Notes: generated from the sequence alone by a model not told the origin. Numbered from the stretch's first letter, positions 1 through 11,370 are shown. The stretch is DNA of 64,000 bases from Symbiodinium natans (GCA_905221605.1 CAJNDS010001435.1:38501-102500); one strand, 5' to 3'. Translations and numbers: made by a program.

Positions 1-101
1 GGGGTTTCTGAAACTTATTGAAACTTATTGATATTATAAGGGAATCCTACTATGTGGGGGTCTATTTTAAGGGTCCCCTAGTTTCGTAGACCCCCACAAC
101 A
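1..101 (-). mobile_element. Palindromic MITE-like element, family A (copy 1)
   Basis: The left part GGGGTTTCTGAAAC and the right part GTTTCGTAGACCCCC are inverted repeats. The interior, read on the minus strand, contains AGTAGGATTCCCTTATAAT and a run of GGACCC blocks shared with the copies near 10.55, 27.8, 30.9 and 37.0 kb. It has no coding capacity, so it is a non-autonomous element. The left end may lie just outside the window. Confidence 0.6.
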
Positions 102-3100
102 GGCAGTTCCAAGACCTGGCACAATGTGGGCACCCTGAATTTTCCAAAGATCCGCCGTTCTGTCGGGCTTTGGGGCTCCTTAAAGAACCCAAGGCCAAAA
201 ACTAATCCCCAACATGCGCAGCAGCCACATCTCTCAGAGGGTTTCTTCACTTCGCCACCCGCTTAAACACTGGAACATGGAAGGCCCCCCCCTCCCCCGT
301 GGTAGCCCTAAACCCTAAACCCTACACCCTACACCCTAAACCCAGTGCTGGAAGCCTGGCGCTCCAAGACCAAGAAGCACATGGCTCACGGAGGATCTAG
401 GGGGGAGTGATTGGGAACCCTAAACCCTAAACCCTTTTCGCCACAGGACTCCTCTTCCCTAATCCCCTAAACCCTACCCTAAACCCGAAACCCGAAACGG
501 GTGAAGAGGAGTTTGGGGGAGCAGCTTTGCCCAGTGTCGCTCAAGGACACACAGTGGTGATTCCAGCAATCAACGCAGCATCGCTGCTACATATCCATGA
601 AGAAAAGGGGGCCGGGAGCCGAAAACTTGCCACACCATGAGTCCTACCATGTGCACCACGACGATGAGATCAGGCTTTTAGCATGAGTACGCTTCCATAC
701 CCCCCCCCCCCCACCTCCTGCAGTTTGTTGTTGAGAATGGTGCCGTCTGATTTTTCATAGCAAGCACCAAGGAAGTCCCACCAACATGGACCCTTGCTGA
801 GCTGCTGAGCTGTCTGAGCATCCACCAGTCAACGGCCTGGTGCAACCCTCCGCAAGCCATGTCTTTGCACCCCCCACTGAGACATCCCAAGTTCCATGTT
901 GACACACTGAGACACGCACAATCTGCCCCAAGCATGGGGGCAAGCCTGCAGGGGCGGTGCAGTGTTGCTGACGGTGGCCATGAAGGGAGTGGCGGCCTGC
1001 CTTGGCGTTCCAAACTTTCAAGCTGTTCCGGAGGAACTCGAAATACATCCCCCACCATTTAAGAAGGTCTGGCTCTGAGACTTTCCTAGCAGGGGGAGGG
1101 GCATACGTGGGCATGACACGCATTCCATTTGATGCAGCATGACATGAACCTGAACCAGAAGTGTGCTCCTAGGATTCAGGGCAACAAGTGTGCCTTCTCA
1201 TAGACTTCAAGATGGGCCACCACAGCGTGAGCCAAGAACTCCAAGCTGAGGGCCACAAATTTAGGGCTTAGGGTTTAGGGCTTAGGAACCCTCCAACACC
1301 GAGGTGCTGCCGTGCTGACGCCGGTTGGCTATAGTTGAGCTGGCGCGCCTGCCCTGGCAAGACGATCCGTCAACTTCCCTAAACCCTAAACCCCAAACCC
1401 TCCGTGTTGTGCCGTGTTGTGCTCCCATTCTTGGCTCACCCGTATTTGGAGCGACATTGCTACATGGTGGCCAGCTTGGGCCGTCAGTTTTTTTTTTCAG
1501 AACCTTGAGCCATCCTCAGCCCTACACTCGAAAACCCATGTATGGGCTGACGATAGTGCCCCCTTCCTCTAACAGTCCTTACTGGGGATTATAATAGAGG
1601 GCACTACAATCCCTATTCAGAACTGTCAGTATAAGGGTGAACATCCCAAACTATATAGGTCAATTTTGGAATATAGCATATAGCCCCCTGGCCCCCCCCC
1701 CCCCCAGCTTTGGCTGACAAACTGCTCAATTTCCATTTCCTCAACTCTGAACCCTCCTCTCCCCGCCTAAGCATTTGAGCCCAAAAGAACTCCAAAAGAA
1801 AGGCTTTTTGCTCTACTAGGTTCAGATGCCTTGCCGATTCATGTATGCCCCAGCAGCGCCCACGCCGGCGCCGACAGCTAGAACAGGTGCCGCCTGATCA
1901 AGTTAGCCGCTCGCACTTAGCGCAATTAGGAACCGCAAGAGGCATCATGGTCCGCAGTCACCCCAAGCTTCAGCACATTGGCTGGCAGGGAGTGTGTGCT
2001 TCACTCACAGCCCATGGAAGGATTCCGAGGGGCGCTACCAGCTCAGAGCGTGGTTTCTCAGGAAACACCTTTGTGGAAGTGGGCTCAGAAAAAGTCAGTG
2101 TGTCCTAGGCCTAGTTGTCACAAAGCCGCATGCCTGGAACTGGAAAAACATGTTGAAGCTCTCTGCTTCCGCTTTCTCATCTGGCAGGCCCCTTGCCCCA
2201 CCAGTTGCCCGAAAGGCCTGCGCCACCGCAGCACAACAACCTGGACCATGGGGGAAGCCGAGATGGTCACTGGGCCAGAGCCCCATTTGCTTGCGGTACA
2301 GAGCTTCAACATAGGGTGATGGATGCTTTTTGGGAGATCTTGGGAGGCCTTAGAGATTGGTCGAAGTCTGAATAGGTGATCGCTGCGTTCTACTGCCCCT
2401 TGCGTGGAGACCACGTCGAACTAACCACCCATTGCGAAACATCTTCTTGCTGTCGCATCACACCACGCACAGGCCACACAAAGCCCAATCCTTGGATTCA
2501 CAGTGCGTAAGGTGATTCAGATGCTGCAGTAGACTATGCCGTGCTGCGTTCGGTCTTTGGCGGATGTGACGTGTTAGCAGCTGGAGTGGATCTGAGAGAA
2601 AACAAGAACCAGAACTCGGTGCCCCTCTGTACTTGAATAGGCAGAGCCAGTTCAATCTTGACCCCCGACCTTCCCAGACGATCCTAACCTCAAAGACCGC
2701 AAGCCCAGCGACGCAATCGGGGTGGCAATGAAAAGGCAGAGGTTGGTATCCTTGGCTCGCATCAGAAGATGGGCCAAAGCGTCACAGTCCTAAAAGAGAG
2801 AAGCATCCTAATGCCGCCATGCCTTCAACCAATGCATGGAAACTCAAAACATTTGAAGCCATAATGCTACATCCATGTCATCTTTTCTGCCAGTGTAGGT
2901 CAAGGTTGGTCACTTGCTGAAGCCGCCCGGATGCGAAATTCAGGCAAGGCCATGTATAACACACCTCGCCGCAACAGCAGGTAATGTAGTTTGCTGACTA
3001 GTATTGCCCCCCCCCCACCCGCCCCAAACAGTAGGAACCCCCAGTTGGTGGGGAGCCTCTGAACAAAGATAGTAGCAGCTGAGCCGTGTTCTACTGCAGT

Positions 3101-3144
3101 TTCACTTCAGCTTGGTTTGCATGGAGGTCAGGGCTGCGCGTTCT
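102..3144. other. Region without a supported gene
   Basis: I find no exon here that I can defend. Short telomere-type tracts occur at about 305-345, 416-436, 468-500, 1258-1288 (G-rich) and 1379-1402. Poly-C runs are at about 702-712 and 1690-1705. A degenerate family B palindrome lies near 1543-1650. Open frames around 678-1120 and 1845-2414 overlap on both strands without splice context or recognisable domains. Confidence 0.5.
1543..1650. mobile_element. Degenerate family B palindrome
   Basis: The core CTAACAGTCCTTACTGGGG and the right end ATAAGGGTGAACATCCCAA match family B (see 3638-3701). The left terminus is eroded and no target duplication is visible. Confidence 0.5.
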
Positions 3145-3611
3145 AAACCCTAAACCCTAAACCTAAACCCTAAACCCTAAACCCTAAACCCTGGGTGCGG
3201 AATGGTGTTGGATTTTCCGCCTGTGCTTCTCTGCAGCACATCAGCACGGCGGACTTTGAGTGCAGGCCCTGACGAGGCAGAGTTTTGCCCACGTCCGCCC
3301 TCGCACCAAAAGCCCACCTGTGTGCTCTGCATGCTCTGCAGCACGGTGGACCTGTTGAGTGAGGGGGCTTGGCTGGGGAGTGTGTGCCAAAACAGGCCCG
3401 GCCGTTGAACCTCCGTATTTCTTTGTGCAAATGGGATTCTGGCTCGCTTCTTCTTGGCCCAGAATGTCCGTGGAGATGGGGTTCGACAGAGGCAGCTTGA
3501 CTGGGGTATGTGGGGGTATCTGGGGGGCATGTGGGGGGTATCTGGGGGGGCATGTGGGGGGTATGTGGGGGGCAGAGCCCTTCCAACACCATTCCGCACC
3601 CAGGGTTTAGG
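3145..3611. mobile_element. Inverted-repeat element capped by telomeric heptads
   Basis: The left end is seven CCCTAAA-type units running into CTGGGTGCGGAATGGTGTTG (about 3189-3208). The right end is the reverse complement of that sequence (about 3581-3604) followed by GGGTTTAGGG. The heptad cap therefore forms part of the inverted termini. The interior of about 370 bp includes a G-rich minisatellite (3504-3573). Long frames cross the interior on both strands, but none looks like a transposase. It could be a non-autonomous DNA element or a snap-back repair product. Confidence 0.6.
3504..3573 (+). repeat. G-rich minisatellite
   Basis: Alternating GTATCTGGGGGG and GCATGTGGGGGG units repeat about six times. 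The G5-G7 runs could form quadruplexes. It lies inside the inverted-repeat element at 3145-3611. Confidence 0.7.
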
Positions 3612-3637
3612 GTTTGGGGTTTCGGGTTTGAGATAAG

Positions 3638-3701
3638 TTGGGATGTTCTATACTAACAGTCCTTCATTATTCTACCCCCAGTATAGGGGGGAACATCCCA
3701 A
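3638..3701. mobile_element. Family B palindromic element with 8-bp target duplication
   Basis: The termini TTGGGATGTTC and GAACATCCCAA are perfect inverted repeats and enclose CTAACAGTCCTT. The 8 bases before the element (GAGATAAG, 3630-3637) are repeated exactly after it (3702-3709), which is the signature of a cut-and-paste insertion. At 64 bp it is one of the shortest copies. Eight-base duplications are typical of hAT-like transposases, but the TIR does not match a hAT consensus I recognise. Confidence 0.8.
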
Positions 3702-3702
3702 G

Positions 3703-4883
3703 AGATAAGAAAGCATCAGGGAGTGCAATGAAGGGGCCATCAGTGGAGCAGGTCCCTACATGTTCGCCCGCGGCAAGAAGAGTTCCGGTACCACAAGCCC
3801 CCACATCCAAAGTGAAGGAAGCCGCAAGAAGCGCAGATTTCAGTGCTCTGCCCCCACTCATCCGGCCGAGCTTATTCTGGAAAGAAAGCCCCAGACCATG
3901 CCTGTTGAGGCAAACGCCTGCCGAACTTCTCGCACACAGCACGGCAAGCAGCCTGGAAAAGCCGAAGCACATCGCCTTGTTACCCTAAACCCTAAACCCT
4001 AAACCCCAAACCCCAAACCCTAATCCTAAACCCTAAATTCCAAATCATCCCCAAAACACGTTTCGTGTTGCAGTACCTTGCAGCCCAGGGTTCACAACTG
4101 CCAGCGCCCGCCCAGCAAAAATCGCAGGAACCTCGGGAACGCTTAAGGTGAATTAGGGTTTAGGGTTTAGGGTTTTAGGGTTTAGGGTTCAGGGTTTTAG
4201 GGTTTAGGGTTTTAGGGGTTTAGGGTTTAGGGTTTAGGGTTTTAGGGTTTAGGGTGTAGGGTCTTAGGGTTTAGGGTTTAGGGTTTTTAGGGTTTATAGG
4301 GTTTTAGGGTTTAGGGTTTAGGGGTTTAGGGTTTAGGGTTTCGAGTTTAAAGGGGTTCTCATGCGACTGGCCAAGGTTTAGCCAAAGCCAGTGACATGAT
4401 GGCGGTCCAGTTAATGGATTGGGGTTTAGGGTTTAGGGTTTGGGTTACCCCTGCCATCTTTGCTCGCGAGTTCAACCCCCGAGCCTTTCCTGTCCTTCGC
4501 CCTGCAAGAGACCCAGCTGATCAAGACGCCCTAAACCCTAAAACCTAAAACCTAAACCCTAAACTCTGAACCCTAAACCCTAAACCCTCTTTCTATTTCC
4601 TTTCTGCGAACAGGCGGCACTTGTTGAAGAAGGGCTTGCGGTCGAAGAACGGGTCGGACTTGCAGGTGCCATGGTCGTTGCCTCGGCAGCAGGGGCTGCT
4701 AGCCTGCTGCCATCCCATCATCCTTTTGCGGGTTTAGGGTTTAGGGTTTAGGGTTTTTTTCCCTCCTGCACAGCTGGGGCGAATCCGCATCGCAGGGCGA
4801 TTTCGAGTCTGTTGGGATCGTTTTGGGTCAGTGCCAGGGTTTAGGGTTTAGGGTTTAGGGTTTAGGGGCCACGACGGCTTCAA
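3703..4883. other. Repeat-rich region without a supported gene
   Basis: Heptad tracts occur at 3982-4036 (C-rich), 4152-4352 (G-rich), 4418-4444, 4529-4586, 4731-4757 and 4836-4866. The interspersed single-copy pieces show no convincing exon. Confidence 0.5.
4152..4352 (+). repeat. Long degenerate TTTAGGG array
   Basis: About 200 bp of TTTAGGG with frequent slips (TTTTAGGG, TTTAGGGG, TTCAGGG). It is one of the longest interstitial telomere-type arrays in the window, and more degenerate than the arrays near 11 kb. Confidence 0.9.
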
Positions 4884-4990
4884 CTAGACCCAAGAGTAAC
4901 CTAGGAATAAAACGGGTGCCCTTTTTGGTTTTCAAGGGGCTTCTACGGGAACCTGAACCCCTCAAAAAGGGAAATGAGGGCCTACTCCTT
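4884..4990. mobile_element. Dispersed repeat, family I (copy 1)
   Basis: GAGTAACCTAGGAATAAAA, then CCCTTTTTGGTTTT and GGGCCTACTCC, recur in the same order at 26887-26996. The ends GAGTAACC and GAGTAGGCC (on the other strand) suggest weak terminal inverted repeats. Confidence 0.5.
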
Positions 4991-7910
4991 TTCCGAGTCA
5001 ACTCGGCAACACAAGAGCCCCACCGACTTCGTAGCTCAACCTGAGGAAGTAATTGCGCTTGTCCAGCAAATGGCAGGCGGATGTTTGATGCAAGTTTGGG
5101 GCAAGGGCGTGGCTTTTTGCGATGCCGGTGCTGGGCTGCACGCTGCGCCGGCTTGCTCAACGAGGTTGGAACGGTTCTTTTAAACCCTAAACCCTAAACC
5201 CAAACCCAAAACCCTAAACCTCAAACCCTGAACCCTAAACCAATGACCGGGCCACGGTTTTAACGTGCACTGTGGCGGGGATCATTCCAAGTGTGGAATC
5301 TCCGACGAGAGATTAGTAGCAAGCGAGGGTCATCAGCTCTTCTCGCGGCAGAAAAAGCAATGCACTCATGAACGCAGCATGTCGCAGCCGCGGTGCTGAG
5401 TTCCTTGAAAGCCGTGGCTACATGTCACTCTTTTTTGCAGGCTGAAGTCTCGTTCGTTCACGGAAATACGCAGACAAATCGTTCCACCAATGAAAGGTGG
5501 CCATGTGCCACCACCCACGGACTCTAGCAAGAGCTACCGACCAATCACAACCAAACCAATATGCCAAGCAGCAATCTTCCCGGCTTCCTTGGCTACAGAG
5601 TGAGGCAGGACTCCGATGTTGAATTGGGTGGGAAAAAAAGAGGGCTCAGGATAGAACTTCTAGCATGAGGGAAATAGGGTACTGTAGTTGAACCTGTTCC
5701 CGAACTCCCTTTTAAGAAGCAGCAAAAGGCAAATTGAGGGTGGGTGACTTTTGGTGTAGAAGTCGCGGGGAACGAATTCGGGACATGCAGCGTCAGTTTG
5801 CGCACAGAGAACCCACGACTTCGTACAGCCTGAGCCCTGAACATGCTCCGAGGCGTCTTCCCAACGCCCTACAAGCAGACACACCTCGCAAGCCTCATAA
5901 GAAAGGTTTAGGGTTTAGGGTTTGGGGTTTAGGGTTTAGCATAGTAGCCTCAAAAGATGTTTACGCCCAGGGATCCGACCACACAGCCGGCCCAGCCTAC
6001 TTCCGCAGCACAGGACGCCAAGACCAGGACCAGACTGCCTTGGGTTTAGGGTTTAGGGTTTAGGGTTTAGCGTTCAGGGATTAGGGTGGATCCCTAAATG
6101 CGACAACCGCCTTCTGACCCCATCCGCTCTAAAGTCAAAACGGCTTTTCGGCTCGGGGAGAAGGACCTGGCAGCATCTTCAAGTCTCCCGTAGTGTTCCG
6201 AACCTTTGGGCCAGCTGGTTTAGGGTTTAGGGGGTTTAGGGTTTCGGGTTTAGGGTTGAGGGTTTAGGGTTCCCCCGCCCCCCTTTTGCCCTTCCTGCGA
6301 AAGCTTACAGCTTAGAAAGGTCTGGGAAGTGTGCTCGGTGCTTGACATCCGGCTCTTCACCTGCAAGCAAGTCCGTGTAGCATGTGCCCAAGCAGCCTCG
6401 ACTTTCCTTCACGGAAGAACCTCCTGCCAGAATTGCCTATTTCCTTTAATTCTAGGCAAGCTGCCCCTCATCGTCCTGGGACCTTCCAGGCTGCAACAGC
6501 AGCCAGAGTTGTGGAGCTCTTGACCAGACAAAGGGATTGAGCCGACATGATGCAGCAACAGGTGTAACCCCGCATAAAACTACATTCCCCGAAGTCGCTC
6601 AACATGGACGGCCATTCTGGCATCAACACGCACGGAGTTCGTATAGCCCGAAAGCCCTGCGCTGCCCATTCTTCAGGTTCACATTTGGATCATGCCCATG
6701 GAAATTGAATCTAACTACTCGGTTCTTACCGCAGAGTGCGCGGGACCTCGTCAACACAAATCAGCATCGTTGGCATCACTACTTCTGCCATCTAAGAATC
6801 TATGCCTCTACCCCGACATGTCGTCACAGAAACGGGAACGATAAGAACGCCGGGTATAAAGTAGAGCTCCTTGCTCTTCGACGCCATCGGGGCGCTTACC
6901 TTCGGGAAGGCTGTACTGCAGTCGCACTGCAGCCTCTCTGTCTCCGGAAACCCTAAACCCTTTTGAAGCTGGACTTGCTGACTGCCAGACGCCCTAAACC
7001 CTAAACCCTAAACCCCCAAGCCACTGAAATCCTCTGAAAATCCCAAGGTGGCGTGTTCGGCTGTGGCGATGCGGCCAAGCGACGTGTTGCGACCAGCTTC
7101 GGAAAAACTGCCACACGCACTGCGTCGAAGCGGTCTTTCCAACCTGCACTGGCGGGGCTGTTTCCGAACATGGGGCACTTGGTTTGGGGTGCCTAGAATC
7201 AAGATGAGAGTTTCGTGGGGGGGGGGGGGGGTATGTAGAAAATCAAGACAAGAGTTTGGGGTTTATATGAAGGGCACCCCTGTTTTGCCCACTCGGGTTA
7301 ACAATTGGAAAGGGAGTCGCCCCCGTACAAAAGTCGGAAGCCGGCCGGGGTTGCCAATTTTCAAAGGTCGAATCTGGCTTCTGATTCATGAATCCTGAAG
7401 ACCTCTATGTGCCACACCTTGGAGGCCTCCTCTGGTTTAGCCGAGGGGCAAGTTTCTCCGCAACCGGTGGGATGGTGCTCCCAGCGACTGTGCGGACTAT
7501 TGCTTCCAGAGATGGGCTGGCTTGGCTACTGTTGCTCTGGCTGGAATGACCAGTTAGAACACGTACATGCAAGACAGTGGCAAACGCACAAGGCCTGTAG
7601 TGGGGCGCATCTCATGCCCAGGGTACGAAAACTCTCCTGCCCTCTACATCATGACATGGATTTGGGTTGTGAAACAAATGGACATCGTCTTAGGCTTCGG
7701 GTTGTAGGGCAGCCGAGTCCTCTCGCCTTGCTGCGTCTTTCCCCCTCTTGGTGCGCTCACGCAGGTGATGCCTGTGAATGGATAGGAGTGGCCGGGCAGA
7801 GCCAAAAGGGTCAAAACGGTGTGATGCTGGGACTTTTCTCTTCTTGGCATCAAGCCACATCCGCTTCTGTGAACAAGGTGCTCAGGATTGACTCAGACAC
7901 ACAAAGGTTA
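4991..7910. other. Region without a supported gene
   Basis: Heptad tracts lie at 5180-5243, 5905-5940, 6043-6085, 6218-6272, 6948-6960 and 6990-7016. The tract at 5905-5940 is bounded GT...AG on the plus strand. A G-homopolymer is at about 7215-7230. Open frames at 6537-6956 and 7407-7910 lack recognisable domains and splice context; I leave them uncalled. Confidence 0.4.
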
Positions 7911-8022
7911 CTTGGAGGTTCCTGGGTAGCGTCGAAGTAGAGTTATACAATACCTTAAACAGTGTTCTAAGTATAGCTACCATACTTCTAACCCTACTTA
8001 TCAGGACCCACGAATCTCCAAG
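7911..8022. mobile_element. Family C palindromic element (copy 1)
   Basis: The termini CTTGGAGGTTCCTGGGTAG and GGACCCACGAATCTCCAAG are imperfect inverted repeats. The interior has TCTAAGTATAGCTACCATAC and AACCCTACTTAT, which are shared with the copies at 13.8, 29.9, 30.6, 32.6 and 63.4 kb. It is non-coding. Confidence 0.7.
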
Positions 8023-8469
8023 GCTACCCCTCCATGCAGCCAAGCAACAGCGCCAGCTTGAGGGCTGCCTCAAAGCTGACTCCTAGGCCGCGGGCTCCAA
8101 AACCCTTCAACCCTTCGTGGCAGCGCATGGCTCTGGGGCAACTTGCTACGCAGCATACAAGAATCTGAATTTGAACAAGGCTTGTCAATGTTCCGACTGC
8201 GCCCTGCCCTCAGAGAGATTCTGTGTTGTTAAAAAAAACGACTTGCGACATCTGGCCTAAGTTCGCAAGGGATGCCGGTGACTTAAGCGCGCCTTTTTGC
8301 ATCACCACCATCCCCCCGACACGATGAGTGGGGGTTGTGGGGATCCCTCCTCTGAAGCTAAGTGGGTCAGCGCTTCTGTCTCTGGTGCGACTGCGTCAGG
8401 TGCTAGGTTCCCAAGGGCGATGGCACAGTCTGATGGCCAAGCTTAGTTTTTTTTTTTGGGTTTAGGGTT

Positions 8470-8796
8470 TAGGGTTCCCATCCCTGAAGGCGTGTGTAGG
8501 GAAGAGCACTGCTTGGACATCAAAAATGGAACATGTTCAATGACAGGGTGGACAAGGCTTGGCCAACCGTAGGCTGATCCTATACTCCACACAAGGGTTC
8601 CTAGTCCTTCGTTCATCCGCCACATTGCTCTGGAATGCTGGGGGCCCATGCCCCACCGGAGCAAGTCCGAAGACAGCACGGGAGTCTCGATTGGGGGCAG
8701 GCCCTCCTTAGTTGCTTCTTGCTGTTCCAAGGGGATTAAGGGTTGTTGTCTTTTTTTGCCAGGTTCAATTCTCACTGGTTGCCTGGACGCGAACAC
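8470..8796 (-). CDS. Possible exon, hypothetical protein
   Basis: A minus-strand frame of about 110 codons reads like ordinary protein, with mixed charged and hydrophobic segments, until it runs into a TTTAGGG tract at 8457-8476. No domain is recognised. An ATG is present at 8794-8796. Both other minus frames are broken, but no strong splice site fixes the limits. Low-confidence call on composition only. Confidence 0.25.
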
Positions 8797-10072
8797 CGAA
8801 TCGGGTTGTGATCCGGTGCTGTGGTCTTGCCAGGGTTAATACAAAGAAACAAGGTCTAATGATTGGGGAGTCCGTTCAGGGGGTGAGACTGAACTTGCTA
8901 TCCCAACTCCATTGGTGCGCAACGTTGAACTTGTGCTGGGGCGCACAGAGTAAGCCCTCAACTCTGTGGAGCCACCTGCTCAGGTGTCGGCATCACACTG
9001 CTTTTCTACTTCAGCTGACGGGTCCATGAGTATAGAGTCGAGGCTTCCGACCAAACCCAGCAACATGGTATTTGACGATTTGCCCATCGTCAACACCAGC
9101 TGACAAAGCACGAGCGACTGATACTGCGCTCAAGTTGCTTGGGAAAATGCGGTGGAGCCAAGGCCCTGCGTGCACTGCCTACTGCACGGAAAACGGGTCG
9201 GTGAAACCTTGCTTCACAGTTGTAAGCAAAGATTCTGCCAAGAAAGTGTTGTCGAGATCGTGTGTTGGACTGAGGCCACGGGCCAGCGCACAAAATGCGT
9301 CTTCTGGCCATTGTGGCGTTGAGCAAACTGCTTAGAATCCGAACCCTAAGCCGTAAGGAGTATCCGCCCTACCCATGATCTCTGTCTCCATGTCGGATGC
9401 TTGCCGAACTTGGAAGACCTGTGCCTTTCTGTATGCAGAGAAGAATCGTCTTAAAGGCCGGTTCGTCACCCAGTGGCTGTGAGGAAGTCTCGTCTTGAAG
9501 ATTGGTTCATTTTTCCGACATTTTCGGTCTTCCGCCATTTTAATCGTTTCCACATTTTTGGTTTAGGGCTTAGTTTCTTGCTGTTTAGAGGGGTTTGGGG
9601 TTCAGGCGTTTTCTCTTTGTTCCCCGCCCTAGCTGAACCGTTGGCCATGATGTACCGAATGATGACGGGTTACTTGAGTTTAGGGTTTAGGGTTCAGGGT
9701 TCAGGGTTTAGGCCAGACTGTAGGGAAACAACTTCCGGATGATTCAGACAGACTTCAAGTTTAAGGGTTTAGGGAAAGGGGCCAAGCCGTTGTAAAACGA
9801 CTGGATGCCATGTAGGGTTCAGGGTTCCGGGAACTGCCCATCTTCCCCAAGGACGTTGATAAGGGAATCTTGAAGCATAAGCCCTGCACCCTAAACCGTA
9901 GGCGCGCCAGCTGGACACCACGTTATGAAGCCACCGGGCACCGCAAAATTGGCCGCCGCTGAAGAAGAAGGCAGAGCGGACTTCTCAAATGACATGCTGG
10001 CGGGGGCCGGATACGGAGTGTTAAGGGTTTAGGTTTTAAGGGTTTTAAGGTATAGGTGGTCGGGTTTACAGT
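8797..10072. other. Region without a supported gene
   Basis: Overlapping frames at 9072-9335 (both strands) and 9332-9742 show no recognisable domain. Heptad-like tracts lie at 9677-9712 and 10020-10060. Confidence 0.4.
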
Positions 10073-10351
10073 TTGTGCAAGGGTTGGAGTCTGGGCCCAG
10101 AGTCGTTGAACGTCAAGATGCGGCGAAGTGCCCCCCATGCCAATGCCTGCGCGAATATGACAGGATGGGAAGCAGGAGAGCTGGCCTTGAAAGCTGTGGC
10201 GGCAACGAGAGGAATCATCAAAGAATGTCAGAACACAGCACGGAGCCCTACACGGTCATCTATACCGAGCTTCGCAGGAAATATCATGGCATCCATACAC
10301 CGCGCTTCACCCCAGCTCTCAAGGCTTCTGCGTCTCAAGCGCCAGAGTTAA
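10073..10351 (+). CDS. Hypothetical protein, putative exon
   Basis: After a heptad-like tract the sequence GTTTGTGCAAG| offers an acceptor, and the following frame stays open for about 90 codons. Part of it reads GWEAGELALKAVAATRG, which has the look of an amphipathic helix. No family is recognised. The competing +2 frame is equally long, so frame choice is uncertain. It may belong with the exon at 10419-10477. Confidence 0.35.
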   Translation: MCKGWSLGPESLNVKMRRSAPHANACANMTGWEAGELALKAVAATRGIIKECQNTARSPTRSSIPSFAGNIMASIHRASPQLSRLLRLKRQS

Positions 10352-10418
10352 AGCAAGGAAGATCTCAGGCTCACCTTTTGCCCACGGGTTTACAGGTACG
10401 GCACTTAGGGGCCAGAAG

Positions 10419-10477
10419 AGGGTTTGGAGCTGTTTGCCGTGCGCTCAGGATGTGCAGAAATAGGCAAAGAAGTGCAG
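10419..10477 (+). CDS. Hypothetical protein, putative exon
   Basis: Acceptor GGCCAGAAG| and donor AAGTGCAG|GTGAGC enclose a 59-nt open segment reading about GLELFAVRSGCAEIGKEVQ. The donor is a strong match to consensus. The product is unknown. It is probably downstream of 10073-10351 in one plus-strand gene, but the junction phase was not proved. Confidence 0.4.
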
Positions 10478-10548
10478 GTGAGCCCTGACCGAACACGCAA
10501 ACTGCTTGCCACCCTGTACCCGACCCCTTGCAGACATGCCTTCTTTTG

Positions 10549-10637
10549 GGGGGTTTACGCAAATAAGGGGCCCCTAGTAGAGTCCCCCCACATAGTAGGA
10601 TCCCAATACGGTACCCAGAATTTCGGAAACCCCCATA
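10549..10637 (+). mobile_element. Family A palindromic element (copy 2)
   Basis: GGGGGGTTTACGCAAATAAG at the left pairs with TTTCGGAAACCCCCATAT at the right. The interior CACATAGTAGGATCCCAATA and GGTACCC match the other family A copies. It is non-coding. Confidence 0.65.
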
Positions 10638-10639
10638 TG

Positions 10640-11017
10640 TCACCATGTTGGTATGCCTATCCTCGGAGAGCTCTGGGAACTATTTCCCCAGGAGGTGAAC
10701 ACCAGAAGCCTACAACTCCCATGTGATGTTAGGCTTGGCAGAGTGGACATCCCTGGCAAATGACCGGTCTCAGCTGAGATTGTTATAGCTTCGAAGGAGG
10801 GAAATGCCCTGAAGCTATTGAAGCTATCGCGAAGCTCCCCCGGTTTCCCAGGCCTCTGATTCATGTCCCCCCAATGCTCCATTAGCCCGCCCCAAGCAAG
10901 CGCCACTGTTGATGTTCGAAGGACCACTTCTTTTGAAATAAGTTTGAAGCCTCAGCCCTACCGGAGTCTTTTTGGGCTAGCCTCAGCCTTCATCGACGTG
11001 GGGTGGGAGGAGATGGT
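10640..11017. other. Region without a supported gene
   Basis: There are short frames on both strands and nothing recognisable. A plus-strand GGGAGGAGATGGTAAGGG precedes the telomeric array. Confidence 0.4.
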
Positions 11018-11110
11018 AAGGGTTTAGGGTTTAGGGTTTAGGGTTTAGGGTTTAGGGTTTAGGGTTTAGGGTTTAGGGTTTAGGGTTTAGGGTTTAGGGT
11101 TTAGGGTTTA
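11018..11110 (+). repeat. Clean TTTAGGG array
   Basis: About 13 nearly perfect heptads in G-rich orientation. It faces a C-rich array of similar length at 11271-11368 across about 160 bp. Confidence 0.95.
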
Positions 11111-11226
11111 ACATCTCCAATTGGTTCCAGTAGGGTTCTCAAACTCCAGATCCCCAACTTCTGCAATGTGCCGCAGTTCAACGGCTTGTCAGCGGTGACC
11201 ATGGAGTGATCAGTACATGGAAAGCT

Positions 11227-11272
11227 ATACTCCCCTAAGAACCTTGAGAAAAACAATCTTTTTGATATTAAA
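11227..11272 (+). repeat. Dispersed repeat shared with 16801-16853
   Basis: TATACTCCCCTAAGAACCTT followed by an A-rich then T-rich stretch ending GATATT recurs near 16803. It lies directly before the C-rich telomeric array, so it may mark an insertion boundary. Confidence 0.55.
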
Positions 11273-11368
11273 CCCTAAACCCTAAACCCTAAACCCTAAA
11301 CCCTAAACCCTAAACCCTAAACCCTAAACCCTAAACCCTAAACCCCTAAACCCCTAAACCCTAAACCT
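11271..11368 (-). repeat. Clean CCCTAAA array
   Basis: About 13 heptads in C-rich orientation, the last few with slips to CCCCTAAA. With 11018-11110 it forms a facing pair, the arrangement expected of a telomere-telomere junction. Confidence 0.95.
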
Positions 11369-11370
11369 GG

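Noticed and set aside
3359..3636. Open frames rich in GLGFRV/GVWGLGF or LNPKP across heptad tracts
   Set aside because: They are translations of TTTAGGG or CCCTAAA repeats, recur wherever a tract lies, and carry no protein signal.
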